A DNA stretch of 64,000 bases. It comes from Bartonella sp. B1099. GTDB taxonomy: Bacteria > Pseudomonadota > Alphaproteobacteria > Rhizobiales > Rhizobiaceae. The position numbers and the translations under genes were made by a program. The first letter of the stretch is position 1; each line of letters begins with the position of its first letter. The stretch lies in contig NZ_CALYLN010000001.1 in the NCBI RefSeq assembly GCF_944801835.1, positions 714,001 to 778,000 of the forward strand. The letters are read 5' to 3'. The notes beneath the pieces are model-generated. The model was given only the letters and a program-made list of their open reading frames with translations. It had not been told where the DNA came from and made no database searches. This document shows positions 1 through 12,671 of this stretch, one piece after another.

Positions 1-806
1 GCACGACGAGTGTTCCCTATCACAAATCTCTAAGACATCTTAAGAACTTATATGTTTTTATTCTTTGACTTTGGTGTTAAAACTCACCTCTTGCGCTGGT
101 TAACAAACGGCTTATTTTCTTTTAATAAAAATGACTCTCCAATTAATCACGAACATCAACAGTCCTAAAGTAAAGAAACCTCATAATATAAAAAACCTTA
201 ACAAGGTGATATGTATCCATTAAAAAGAACGGATATGACAATGTTATGTTAGCGAAACGCTAATAGTAGAGCAAGATTTTTTTCAAACGGTTTTCTTAAA
301 GCGCACGCGTTTCACATAAAATAAAGCACCCTCAAAAATATCATTTTTATTGTGTATCCACGTATTTCTAGATTTAACAGTTTCACATATTCATGAGAGT
401 GCCTATGAAGCGTATACTCTCCTTTCCATGAAAGGTATAAAATTCATGATGCTCCCCTATTTTTACTGAAATAGAAGGTACAAACCGATATCTTCATACT
501 CTTTGCTCGTTTCCAATGTGACAATAATTTTTGCATTGAGAGGGAGTATGAGAGGTCTTTTATGCCTTTTTAAAAGTGCTTTTATCCACACACCGTTTCC
601 GTTTATGACATCTCAACAAACCATTGCAATTGGATTCAAGATGAACAGGGTTAAAATGAGAGAGTTTTATGATATCTAGGTTTTCTACTCATGTCATAAA
701 ACGATAAATTATCATTATAAATCAATATATTGACTTAAAAAGGCCAAGCATAGAATTTTATAGTATGTTTTCTTTGGCTGACAAGTTTTGTGAAGTTTAA
801 AGAATA
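1..806. other. Gene-free stretch with a decayed integrase module at its right end
   Basis: No supportable gene lies here. Roughly 1-450 is AT-rich sequence that I cannot assign. From about 455 to 734 the sequence aligns by eye with the integrase-leader module seen elsewhere in the window, listed as its own repeat entry. Confidence 0.6.
455..734 (-). repeat. Integrase-leader module, copy A
   Basis: This is a degraded copy. A stretch near 500-545 resembles the integrase 5' coding region. It is followed by the leader, with an AATGAGAG-like arm near 655, and by a well-kept terminal motif at 706-732 containing TTATAAATCAATATATTG. The module ends about 75 nt from the 3' end of the EI24-domain gene. 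The match is by eye against the best copy near 43.4-43.8 kb. Confidence 0.6.
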
Positions 807-1526
807 TTATTTTTGAGTGATGCGTGCCATGTTTTTTTGGGAAAGCATTTTGTGTAAATGTGTCATAAAAGCAGCTGCAAAAAGTGGTGTAGCTAAATTA
901 AGAATGGGAATTGAAACAAAAACCGCAATCAATAATCCAGCACCAAAAACCGTTGTATAATGAGTATGTAAAAAAGCACGCGCATCTTGCTCTGTTCGAA
1001 AACGATAAGCAGCAAACAAGAAATATTCGTGCCCAAGCAAATAACCATTAATAATATAAAAAGCAATGAAATTAACACCTGGTATGAAGAATAAAATAAA
1101 AGCAATTCCATTACCAAGAAGGCTTAAAATAACAAATTTAAAGGAGAGTATAAGAGAACGCCCAAATGGCATAGCTTGTCCAAGAGGCTCATTTGGATAA
1201 TCTTCCTTTTCAATAATTTCAGCAGCAGAGTCAATGAAAAAACTACCAATCATAGCGGTGATGGGGGCAATCAAAAAAGCCAACAAAAGAGCCAAACCAA
1301 GATTGAAAATGATAAGCATGCTAAATCCCAACCATCCTGCCCAACTCGGGAGTCCAGGAAGAAACTGAGAAACCCAAGGCCAAAAATAAGACACAAAAAG
1401 TTGGTGCACACATAACCATAAAATGGCGAGCACAAAAAAAGTAATCCCCAATGCTTTTAGGATCATAATGCTATATTGTGAAGTCAGCAAACGTTGTAAA
1501 GCACGATAGGCAGCAGTAAAAATCAT
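807..1526 (-). CDS. EI24-domain (CysZ-like) inner-membrane protein
   Basis: A 239-residue polytopic membrane protein. Hydrophobic segments lie at about residues 22-44, 60-95, 128-165 and 192-216, with short hydrophilic links, which is the pattern of the EI24/CysZ family (formerly DUF540). The middle segment carries the proline- and glycine-rich stretch FFIPGVNFIAFYIINGYLLG typical of the family. CysZ in enterobacteria takes up sulfate, but many alphaproteobacterial members have no proven substrate and no cys genes lie nearby, so transport of sulfate here is only a possibility. The gene stands alone: 806 nt of decayed sequence lie downstream and 1.25 kb upstream. The family assignment is firm; the function is not. 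Confidence 0.8.
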   Translation of the reverse strand: MIFTAAYRALQRLLTSQYSIMILKALGITFFVLAILWLCVHQLFVSYFWPWVSQFLPGLPSWAGWLGFSMLIIFNLGLALLLAFLIAPITAMIGSFFIDSAAEIIEKEDYPNEPLGQAMPFGRSLILSFKFVILSLLGNGIAFILFFIPGVNFIAFYIINGYLLGHEYFLFAAYRFRTEQDARAFLHTHYTTVFGAGLLIAVFVSIPILNLATPLFAAAFMTHLHKMLSQKNMARITQK

Positions 1527-2777
1527 AGATTAATAAACTAAGGAAAGAAGCAAAAAAAACAAGAAATATATTTAAAGAAGGTGTTGTGTAATTTTTCCTT
1601 TCTTGAATTAAAGCTCTATTTTCAATAACACTAAAGAAATACATTGATATTGCTTTGTAAAAAAGAGGATTTTCACCTTGTATATATTTATTAAAATCAG
1701 GCTAAATTTTTCTTATAGAATGGATAGAATAAGTAAATTAAAATAAAAAATAACGAAAGCTTCTTCGTTTAAAATAAAATTTGAATCAATAGGAATTTTG
1801 GTTTTAAAAAACCGAGCAGAATTTAAGAAGCAGCTATTGTAGCAGAGTTTTTAAATATTTTCGTATAGAGTTTAGCTTATTGCATTTACATGATATATAA
1901 ATTAAGGTGGTAAGAAATATTGAGTAGGCGTTTTTTACTGATATTTTTTATCCAGTATAGTTTCCTAATTTTGTTTATCGATATCCTTATTTGTTTTGCA
2001 CGATCCCTAATATTTTGAATTTTAAGAGCTATAAAGTAAGAATTTATTGAAACATTTTTCATACAAATGGTGCATTGGAACGAATAATTTTTAGCTAATA
2101 ACACTATTCATTTATGAAGAGAATTTATCATCTTCAATTTTAATGAGGATCCAAAATAGAGAGATATTCTCTCAAATTTTCTCCTACTGTAAGGCTTTCG
2201 TAAAGTTGAAGGGTGGCAAACGATGGTTCTAGCTTGTCTTTTTAGAAGTTGGAAAGACAGTGGTATAAAAAATTCTATTCTTTATGAAGGCTAGGGTAAG
2301 ATGCGGTTAAAAAAAACATGTCTCAACGCTTGTCACACCCATTTTGCAATAGCTCCTGTGAATGGGATAAGGATAAAGCTGCCATGAATACTATAAAAAC
2401 TTATAGGGCACCACTGCCTTTATGCTTAACAAAAGAACACGCCGGTAGCACCATACACTTTGCCAATCCTCTCAATGTTGCGACAAGCACTTAGCCCTTG
2501 AAACAGCTCATTATAGATTTTTTAGTCTTTTCTTAAACATTTTCTATTCATGCAGCCATCCTTGCTAACGTGTAAGCAAATGGTTTTGATTGATTCAATA
2601 TATGGATTTGAAATGAGAGAAGCTTACGATATTCGGGGTTCTCATTCAAGTTGAATAACGCTAGATTATCATGATAAATTAATATGTTATCTAATCTAAT
2701 CGAGATGGATAGATAGCTTCTGTGTCTTCAAAAATTCATCTCTTATTTTATGAGATGTTTTAGCGTTTTAAAATTTA
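1527..2777. other. Long gene-free region between the EI24 gene and coaBC
   Basis: About 1.25 kb with no credible gene. The first 800 nt are very AT-rich, and a 72-codon minus-strand frame in them has low-complexity composition and no family resemblance. The last 370 nt, from about 2320, are a decayed integrase module. The region looks like eroded sequence. Confidence 0.6.
2320..2692 (-). repeat. Integrase-leader module, copy B
   Basis: It runs from a degraded integrase coding part (about 2320-2550, including a recognisable TTTGCCAATCCTCTCAATGT stretch) through the leader to the terminal motif at 2663-2690. The leader keeps the phrase TGGTTTTGATTGATTCAATA and an AATGAGAG arm. The copy stops about 85 nt beyond the 3' end of coaBC. 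Confidence 0.7.
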
Positions 2778-4199
2778 TTATTTGAAATGAGGTGCTTTTT
2801 TCTCATGAGGTGTAGGCATTTGGAGGGCAAAAAATGATACGATTATATTTGCTAATTTTTGCGCTACGTGTTGTTTACGCATAGGGGGCCATTGTTCAAC
2901 TTTTTCTTTACTTACAAGATAAACTTGATTTGTATCAGCGCCCATGACACTTGTGCCATCCGGTTGAAGAGAAATATCATTAGCAAGAATGAAATCAGCG
3001 CCTTTTTCAACACATTTTTTTTGTGCATTGGCAATGATATCACAAGTTTCAGCAGCAAAACCAATAACCAAGGAGGGGCGGTTTGGAGCATGTCCAATTG
3101 TTGCTAAAATATCGGGATTTTCAACCATATGGAGGGATGGTGGTGTTTTATGAGCATTCTTTTTAATTTTATGTAAAGATTGCGTTTGACTGCGCCAGTC
3201 ACAAACAGCAGCAACAAAGATGGCACCATCAGCGGGCAATGATTCTTGAACAGCTTGTAACATTTGTTGTGCTGTTTCAACGTGAATAGTTTTTACATCT
3301 TGTGGATCTGCAAGATTAACGGGTCCACAAATAAGAGTTACTTTTGCCCCCAAATGCGCAAGGGCGGTTGCAATGGCATGACCTTGTTTACCCGAAGATC
3401 GATTAGCAAGATAACGCACTGGATCAATGGGTTCATGGGTAGGACCAGAGGTAACGATGAAATGGCGGCCAGAGAGAGGTTTTTCATGGTCATCTAAAAG
3501 AGCCTCTATGGCAGCGACAATGGTTAAGGGTTCACTCATGCGCCCATGGCCTGTCTCGTCACGTTCAGCCATATTTCCGATTTCTGGTCCGATAATATGA
3601 ACGCCATCTGCGCGCAATTGTGCAACATTGCGAACAGTGGCTGTATGCGCCCACATGGCTGGATTCATAGCGGGGGCAATTAAGAGTGGACAGCGTGCTG
3701 CTAAAAGGATGCAATCGGCGAGATCATCTCCTATACCATGGGCTATTTTTGCAATGCGATTGGCTGTAGCAGGGGCTAAAATAATAAGGTCGGCATCACG
3801 AGCTAGGCGGATATGTCCGATATCATGTTCTTCTTCGCGTGAAAATAAATCAGTATATACAGTACGACCGCTTAAAGCTTCAGCGGCTAAAGGCGTAATA
3901 AATTTTTGCGCTGCTTTTGTCATTACGACATTTAAGTGTGCTCCACGTTCTTTTAAACGACGAATGAGATCAAGCGCTTTATAGGCCGCAATACTTCCAC
4001 CAATAATAAGAAGGAGTGATTTTGATTGCAATGATTGCACCTCAACGGCACTTACATGAGAGAGGTGCGGGGTGAGAGCGGTAGGATTACTTAGAAGACG
4101 GCGCGCTTCTTCTTCCATAGAAATGCCATTTTGCGCGGCGCGTATGCGCAAAGCTTCTTTAATTTCAGGAGAGAGGTTACGAATAGTAATACTGGCCAT
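2778..4199 (-). CDS. coaBC: Bifunctional CoaBC with an N-terminal ribbon-helix-helix domain
   Basis: Two steps of coenzyme A synthesis: ligation of cysteine to 4'-phosphopantothenate (CoaB), then flavin-dependent decarboxylation to 4'-phosphopantetheine (CoaC). At 473 residues it is longer than the usual roughly 400. Residues 1-38 (ITIRNLSPEIKEALRIRAA..., SMEEEARRLL) form a FitA-type ribbon-helix-helix DNA-binding domain. CoaC follows at about 60-235, with catalytic His129 in GHIRL and the PAMN motif at 176-179. CoaB lies at about 243-460, with NRSSGKQG at 266-273 and lysines near 344-347. The flap motif that reads A-C-G in E. coli Dfp reads A-E-R here (211-213). The ATG at 4199 is preceded by TTGGAGAT. 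It lies 68 nt downstream of ubiB. The enzyme identity is firm; the role of the extra domain is unknown. Confidence 0.95.
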   Translation of the reverse strand: MASITIRNLSPEIKEALRIRAAQNGISMEEEARRLLSNPTALTPHLSHVSAVEVQSLQSKSLLLIIGGSIAAYKALDLIRRLKERGAHLNVVMTKAAQKFITPLAAEALSGRTVYTDLFSREEEHDIGHIRLARDADLIILAPATANRIAKIAHGIGDDLADCILLAARCPLLIAPAMNPAMWAHTATVRNVAQLRADGVHIIGPEIGNMAERDETGHGRMSEPLTIVAAIEALLDDHEKPLSGRHFIVTSGPTHEPIDPVRYLANRSSGKQGHAIATALAHLGAKVTLICGPVNLADPQDVKTIHVETAQQMLQAVQESLPADGAIFVAAVCDWRSQTQSLHKIKKNAHKTPPSLHMVENPDILATIGHAPNRPSLVIGFAAETCDIIANAQKKCVEKGADFILANDISLQPDGTSVMGADTNQVYLVSKEKVEQWPPMRKQHVAQKLANIIVSFFALQMPTPHEKKAPHFK

Positions 4200-4267
4200 A
4201 AAATATCTCCAAGAAACAAAATGATTGCAATGATTTCATTGTTGATATTTTTAGCATATTAAGGAGA

Positions 4268-5854
4268 TTAGAAAAGATGAAAAAAGTAAAAAGTGAAAAA
4301 AACACAACAAAGTGCAATAATAAACAGGCTATAACGACCATAACGGTTTCTACGACTTTGTTCAGCAGCAAGTTGTTTGAGGGTCGCAGGAGAAAGATTA
4401 AAACCTGTTTTCCTTATTTGATTGAAATCTTCTTCTATACGCTGGAAATTTTGTACCAATTGTGGTGTTTTGCGTGCCAGAGAAAGGAGAGCTTGCGCTC
4501 CTTCGCTAAAGTCTTTTGCAACACCTATGGGGCCTAAATTTTTACTAATCCATTCTCTGACAACGGGTTCAGAAGCTTTCCACATGTTAAAACTGGGGTC
4601 TAATGTGCGAGCAACACCCTCTACGACAACCATTGTTTTTTGCAGTAAGAGAAGTTCAGGTCGCGTTTGCATGTCAAACAATTCAGTGACTTCAAACAAC
4701 AATGTGAGCAACTTAGCCATGGAAATGCTTTGTGCTGATTGTCCGTGAATTGGTTCACCAATCGCGCGATTGGCTTGCGCAAAGCTTTCAATATTATGGT
4801 GTGAAGGGACATAGCCTGCTTCAAAGTGAGCGCGGGCTACTCGATGGTAATCGCGGGTAATAAAGCCATAAAGAATTTCAGCAAGGAAATGTTTTTCTTT
4901 TTTGCCAAGCCTTCCTGTAATCCCTAGATCAACAGCAACAATACACCCATCTGAGTCTACAAATAAATTACCAGGATGCATATCGGCATGAAAAAAACCA
5001 TTACGCAATGTGTGGCGTAGAAAAGATTGAATAAGCGTAATGGCAAGCGCCTGTAGATCAAAACCCGCTTCTTTAAGCTTGGAAATTTCGGATATTCTGA
5101 TACCATCAATCCATTCCATGGTAAGAACATTACGCCCTGTTCGTTCCCAATCAATTTTTGGCACTCGAAAACCGGTATCCTGTTGAATATTTTCAGCCAT
5201 TTCAGATATGGCTGCTGCTTCTAAGCGTAGATCCATTTCAAGGCGTGTTGTTTGTGCTAAAGTATCCACCACACGAACAGGGCGCAGCCTTCGGGAGGCA
5301 GGGATATAACGTTCTTGTAAATGCGCAATGAGATAAAAACCTCTAAGATCTTTAGAAAAACGCGCGCGGATATTGGGACGAATAACTTTTACGGCACATT
5401 TTTTCTTATGACCGGTTTCATCACGATATTCAGCAGGATGAACCTGAGCGATAGAAGCAGCGGCAATGGGGGGATAAAAATTGACGAATAAATCATCAAT
5501 AGAACGACCAAGAGAACTTTCAATTTGAGCAATAGCGGCGCTGCAAGAAAATGTTTCAACACGATCTTGGAGTTGTGACAAATCGTCTGCAACATTCCGT
5601 CCGACAATATCAGGTCTTGTGGCAAGAAATTGACCAAGTTTTATGTAAGAGGGTCCAAGCTTATTGATGGCATACGAAATATTTTCAGATCGCTGTTTCT
5701 TTTTTGTTTTGCGTCGTGCTAATGCACGCGCTATACGATGACATAACGCTGGAAATCCTTGAAGATCATCATGAGGAAGAGCACTTAAAACACCTTCACG
5801 CGCTAAAACCCATCCTGCACGCATCAATTGAAAGTAAGGAGAAATTTGCACCAT
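4268..5854 (-). CDS. ubiB: UbiB, ABC1/ADCK-type kinase-like ubiquinone biosynthesis protein
   Basis: An atypical protein-kinase-like membrane-associated ATPase needed for ubiquinone synthesis. Visible family marks are the KxGQ-type motif (IKLGQFLATRPD), the alanine-rich loop (AAASIAQVHPA), the catalytic-loop equivalent FHADMHPGNLFV, and the metal-binding VAVDLG. Hydrophobic residues at the extreme C-terminus (SLFIIALCCVFFTFYFF) form the membrane anchor common in UbiB. I start at the ATG at 5854 (MVQISPYF), 2 nt after the ubiE stop, because it has a GGA-containing site about 10 nt upstream. A TTG at 5869 would give five more residues and overlap ubiE. It forms a ubiE-ubiB-coaBC run on one strand. 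Confidence 0.95.
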   Translation of the reverse strand: MVQISPYFQLMRAGWVLAREGVLSALPHDDLQGFPALCHRIARALARRKTKKKQRSENISYAINKLGPSYIKLGQFLATRPDIVGRNVADDLSQLQDRVETFSCSAAIAQIESSLGRSIDDLFVNFYPPIAAASIAQVHPAEYRDETGHKKKCAVKVIRPNIRARFSKDLRGFYLIAHLQERYIPASRRLRPVRVVDTLAQTTRLEMDLRLEAAAISEMAENIQQDTGFRVPKIDWERTGRNVLTMEWIDGIRISEISKLKEAGFDLQALAITLIQSFLRHTLRNGFFHADMHPGNLFVDSDGCIVAVDLGITGRLGKKEKHFLAEILYGFITRDYHRVARAHFEAGYVPSHHNIESFAQANRAIGEPIHGQSAQSISMAKLLTLLFEVTELFDMQTRPELLLLQKTMVVVEGVARTLDPSFNMWKASEPVVREWISKNLGPIGVAKDFSEGAQALLSLARKTPQLVQNFQRIEEDFNQIRKTGFNLSPATLKQLAAEQSRRNRYGRYSLFIIALCCVFFTFYFFHLF

Positions 5855-5856
5855 TT

Positions 5857-6639
5857 TTAAAGTTTCCAACCTGAATGCAGTGCTGCAATCGCACCGGTGA
5901 GATTGCGGTACGATACGCGTGAAAATCCCGCTTGCTTGATCATATGGGCAAAATCATCTTGTTTAGGAAATTTGCGAATAGACTCAACCAAATAACGATA
6001 AGCATCGCCATCATTTGCAATAAATTGACCCAGTTTAGGGATAGCATGGAAAGACCAAAGATCATAAATTTTATCGAGCCAAGGCATCTCGACATTTGAG
6101 AATTCTAGACATAAGAAACGTCCACCGGGCTTTAAAACACGAAAAGCTTCTCTAAGAGCTTGATCAATATGAGGAACATTGCGAATTCCAAAAGCAATCG
6201 TGTAAGCGTCAAAGCTTTGATTTTCAAAAGGGAGATGTTCTGCATTGGCTTCAACAAAATCAATCAGAGGGGCAAGACCATTTTTTTGTGCGCGTTGTTT
6301 GCCAACGTTGAGCATAGAGCCATTAATATCAAGAACCGTAGCATGGGCTTTTTGGCGTGAAGCATTAAGGATACGAAAAGCAATATCACCTGTACCACCA
6401 GCGACATCAAGAACTTTCCAATGAGAAAGTGCTGGTGGAGAAAGCCATGCAACCATAGAATTTTTCCACACACGGTGTAGCCCTAAGGATAAGATATCAT
6501 TCATCTTGTCATAATTTTCAGCAACAGAATGAAACACACCATCCACCATGGATTGTTTTTGTGTTTCATCAACTCTTGTGAACCCAAAGGAGTGCTCCAT
6601 ACCTCCTTGGGCGCCTACACGTTCTGTTTCAGTTGCCAT
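5857..6639 (-). CDS. ubiE: UbiE, demethylmenaquinone/2-methoxy-benzoquinol C-methyltransferase
   Basis: A 260-residue SAM-dependent C-methyltransferase of the ubiquinone pathway. Class I motifs are clear: [12 protein letters not shown] (motif I), the acidic end of strand 2 (VLDINGSML), [13 protein letters not shown] (motif II), and [13 protein letters not shown] (motif III). The signature [17 protein letters not shown] lies near the N-terminus. About 22 extra residues precede the usual family start; an internal Met near residue 14 is possible, but the ATG at 6639 lies after AAGGTCAT and is acceptable. The gene is first in the ubiE-ubiB-coaBC run and abuts ubiB. Confidence 0.95.
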   Translation of the reverse strand: MATETERVGAQGGMEHSFGFTRVDETQKQSMVDGVFHSVAENYDKMNDILSLGLHRVWKNSMVAWLSPPALSHWKVLDVAGGTGDIAFRILNASRQKAHATVLDINGSMLNVGKQRAQKNGLAPLIDFVEANAEHLPFENQSFDAYTIAFGIRNVPHIDQALREAFRVLKPGGRFLCLEFSNVEMPWLDKIYDLWSFHAIPKLGQFIANDGDAYRYLVESIRKFPKQDDFAHMIKQAGFSRVSYRNLTGAIAALHSGWKL

Positions 6640-6757
6640 ATCTATGACCTTCCTTATTTTTATTTTATCGTAAATGAAAGAGAGAGGTAATGTTCAAATA
6701 CGAAAAAACAACGTATAAAACTGCGACGTTTATACAGCCAAAAACAGAAGAGTACCT

Positions 6758-9765
<3,008 letters not shown>

Positions 9766-10725
9766 ATGAAGCAGCGTTGCATCTTATCTTTGAAAAATGG
9801 GGAAGAGATTTTGAAAATAAGAAAACCTATCCACATCAAACATCTTCAATGGCGTTTACAGTATTTTTTACTCCATAATTTATACACTCTTTTTATTCGT
9901 ATTTTATTTGTAGCAGGGGGATTTCTATTTTTCTCTTACGCAGAAGCTGAAATAGCTGGAAGGTTGCCTTCTTTTTTTGATTCGCATGAACATTTTGTAC
10001 AACCTGATACCAAGGATATCATTCGTTTGCGTTTTGTAACAACTTTTGATTTTCCTCCTTTTAATTTTCTTGATCAAACGGGGCATCTTGCAGGTTATAA
10101 TATCGATTTATTGCGTGCTCTTTGCTCAAAATTAAACTTAGAGAAACTTTGTGAAGTAGAAGTGGTTCCTTGGAAAGAGCTTGTCGAGCATGTCAAAAAT
10201 GGTGGTGCAGAAGTCATTATTGCGGGTTTAAAAGAAACAAGTCAAACCCAACAAGATCTTATTTTTACAAAGTCATATTTGCGCTTTCCAGCGCGATTTG
10301 TTGCTTCTCGACAGTTAAATCTTGATGAACCAATAAGCGATCAATTGGTCCATTTAACCAGTGGTGTTTTGTCTAACAGTATTCACGAAAAGCTTTTTCA
10401 TGATTATTTTCCTAAAGCAAAATGGCAAGGATTTAAAGAGAGAGAAGAGCTCTATAAAGCCTTACAGGAGCATAAAATTGACCTTATTTTTGATGATGGA
10501 TTTGCTTTATCGTTATGGTTCAAAAATCAAAAATCTGTTGATTGCTGCCATTTTGTTGGGGGGGCATATATGGCTCCACAGTTATTGGGTCAAGGAATGC
10601 AGCTTGCTGTTGCAAAAAAGAACGAAAAATTGGTTGATATCCTCAATTATGCCCTAAAATCTTTAGAAGAGGATGGTAAACTCGCAGAGCTTTATTTACG
10701 TTATTTTCCAATAAGTTTTTATTGA
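9766..10725 (+). CDS. Orphan family 3 amino-acid-type solute-binding protein
   Basis: A 319-residue periplasmic binding protein of the SBP_bac_3 family (polar amino-acid type). A hydrophobic segment at residues 41-58 followed by A-E-A around 59-62 is a likely signal peptide. The binding domain runs from about residue 86 (IRLRFVTTFDFPPFNFLDQTGHLAGYNIDLLRALC) to 315. The 40 residues before the signal segment are unusually long, so a downstream start such as the TTG near 9811 (after GGGGAAGAG) is possible. No permease or ATPase gene is adjacent: the convergent neighbour is comM. It may share a transporter encoded elsewhere. The ligand is unknown. Confidence 0.8.
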   Translation: MKQRCILSLKNGEEILKIRKPIHIKHLQWRLQYFLLHNLYTLFIRILFVAGGFLFFSYAEAEIAGRLPSFFDSHEHFVQPDTKDIIRLRFVTTFDFPPFNFLDQTGHLAGYNIDLLRALCSKLNLEKLCEVEVVPWKELVEHVKNGGAEVIIAGLKETSQTQQDLIFTKSYLRFPARFVASRQLNLDEPISDQLVHLTSGVLSNSIHEKLFHDYFPKAKWQGFKEREELYKALQEHKIDLIFDDGFALSLWFKNQKSVDCCHFVGGAYMAPQLLGQGMQLAVAKKNEKLVDILNYALKSLEEDGKLAELYLRYFPISFY

Positions 10726-10736
10726 TGAGCAGTTTT

Positions 10737-12269
10737 TTAGTTAAGAGCTGTTAATCTTTCCGTACCGAGTCGATAGGAGATAGCTTCTGCAAGATGATGG
10801 CGTGAAAGATTATCGGATCCATCAAGATCAGCAATTGTGCGTGCAACTTTGAGAATACGATGATAAGCACGTGCAGAAAGGTGCATTTTTTCACTCACAT
10901 CTTGTAAGAGTATGGCGGCATTTTTATCAGGAATGGCAATTTGTTCTATAATTTTGGCAGGGCAATCGCCATTGGTTCGGATATGATTCAACCCTAGTTT
11001 TGCAAAACGTTTGGCTTGAATGGTACGGCACCGTGCGACACGTTTTGCAACATCACAGCTTTTTTCTGATTTCTCTGGTTGCATAAGGTCCATCGCTGTC
11101 AAAGCAGGAACATCAATTCGTAAATCAATTCGATCGAGCAGCGGACCAGAAATACGGGATTGATAATCGATTTGACAGCGTATACCTTTAGCACAAACAT
11201 GGCCTTTTTCACCTGCCATACCACATCGGCAAGGATTCATTGCGGCAATGAGTTGGAAGCGAGCAGGATAGCTGATATGGTGATTAGCTCTAGCAATAAC
11301 CGCTTCTCCACTTTCTAAAGGTTGACGAAGGGAATCGAGAACTTGCGGAGAAAATTCAGGCAACTCATCAAGAAATAACACGCCATTATGAGCAAGTGAA
11401 ACTTCTCCTGGTCGTCCTTTAAGTCCTCCACCAATCATTGCTGCCATAGAAGCAGAATGATGTGGAGCACGAAAGGGGCAATGAAGTGAAATGGTATTGT
11501 GAATTGTTTCTCCTGTAATAGATGCAATCAGACAGACATCTAAAAGCTCGCGACTATCAAGAGGGGGTAGAATAGAAGGTAAGCGTTGCGCCAACATAGA
11601 TTTTCCAGCACCAGGAGGACCGACAAACAAAAGGTTATGGCGTCCAGCAGCACAAACTTCTAAGGCACGTTTGGCTGTTTTCTGTCCTTTGATTTCACAA
11701 AGATCTGGAAGTTCAGTTTCGATTGTATATTGGCGCGGTTGTGGACGTTTTTGAATTTGGGTCCCTTTAAAATGATTGACTATCGTAAGAAGAGTTTCTG
11801 GGGCAAGAATATTTATTTCTGCATTTGCCCATGCTGCTTCAGGTCCACATTGAAAGGGACAAATCAGTCCTTTATCGAGTGATACAGCTGTCATGGCCGC
11901 TGGTAAAACACCATTGACAGCGGTCAGCGAACCATCCAGTGACAATTCACCTAAAATGACATAGTCTTGCGCTACTTCGGGAGGGAGGATTCCCATAGCA
12001 AGCATTAAGCCTACAGCAATTGGCAAATCATAATGTGATCCCTCTTTAGGCAAATCAGCTGGTGCAAGATTAATCGTAATTCGTTTGGTTGGCATAGAAA
12101 GCCCACAAGCATGGAGGGCTGCTTGTACACGTTCACGGCTTTCTGCAACGGCTTTATCGGCTAATCCAACAATAGCCATTCCTATTTTACCGGATGAAAT
12201 CATAACCTGTACATCGACAGGAACTGCTTCTAGACCGCGAAAAGCAACAGTTGTAATACGTGCGATCAT
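10737..12269 (-). CDS. comM: ComM/YifB-family AAA+ ATPase (Mg-chelatase-like)
   Basis: A 510-residue member of the ComM/YifB family, which in naturally competent bacteria acts as a hexameric helicase promoting branch migration during transformation. The Lon-like N-terminal domain (about 1-170) is followed by the AAA+ core with Walker A GPPGAGKSM, Walker B-like LFLDELPEF, the family motif PFRAPHHSAS, and the zinc-type cysteine cluster NPCRCG...C. The C-terminal region (SARAYHRILKVARTIADL) is the Mg-chelatase C domain. The gene is convergent with the solute-binding protein gene, their stops only 11 nt apart. Whether Bartonella is competent is not shown here; the family role in recombination is the safer statement. 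Confidence 0.92.
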   Translation of the reverse strand: MIARITTVAFRGLEAVPVDVQVMISSGKIGMAIVGLADKAVAESRERVQAALHACGLSMPTKRITINLAPADLPKEGSHYDLPIAVGLMLAMGILPPEVAQDYVILGELSLDGSLTAVNGVLPAAMTAVSLDKGLICPFQCGPEAAWANAEINILAPETLLTIVNHFKGTQIQKRPQPRQYTIETELPDLCEIKGQKTAKRALEVCAAGRHNLLFVGPPGAGKSMLAQRLPSILPPLDSRELLDVCLIASITGETIHNTISLHCPFRAPHHSASMAAMIGGGLKGRPGEVSLAHNGVLFLDELPEFSPQVLDSLRQPLESGEAVIARANHHISYPARFQLIAAMNPCRCGMAGEKGHVCAKGIRCQIDYQSRISGPLLDRIDLRIDVPALTAMDLMQPEKSEKSCDVAKRVARCRTIQAKRFAKLGLNHIRTNGDCPAKIIEQIAIPDKNAAILLQDVSEKMHLSARAYHRILKVARTIADLDGSDNLSRHHLAEAISYRLGTERLTALN

Positions 12270-12671
12270 TTATCTTCCCCCTTCAGACTTGGGAGAGACA
12301 ATCATATCTACGCACAAAAATCAAGAAGCATCTCTATGGTTTTTTAAATGGAGAGGTCTATATGCATACATAGGTTTTTATAGCGTTCTCATGGTAAGTT
12401 ATTTGTACAAATTTAACCATGATAATATGGAGCGCAATAAAACACTTATAATAAGCTAAATGAATATGTTAAGAAGAAGGAATAAGGCTGTTTGTGTGAT
12501 ACAACAGAGCAGAATGTTGTTAAGATATGAGGGGAGGGTGACGTTATGTATCGCAGAGTGTTATTTGATGTGATAAAACGTATAAAGCATGCGAAGTAGT
12601 CATATTTACCTTTTTTATTTTATATTATTTAAAGTGTAGTAGATGCAAAGTGTATTAAAGGTATCTGATTT
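12270..12671. other. Intergenic region between divergent comM and tamA
   Basis: 400 nt of AT-rich sequence. A short out-of-frame ORF on the plus strand overlaps the comM start and has no family features. I see no repeat copy, RNA gene or strong terminator. It presumably carries both divergent promoters. Confidence 0.5.

Noticed and set aside
1886-2104. 72-codon minus-strand open frame
   Set aside because: AT-rich, rich in Ile, Lys and Asn, no ribosome site and no family resemblance; lies in decayed sequence.
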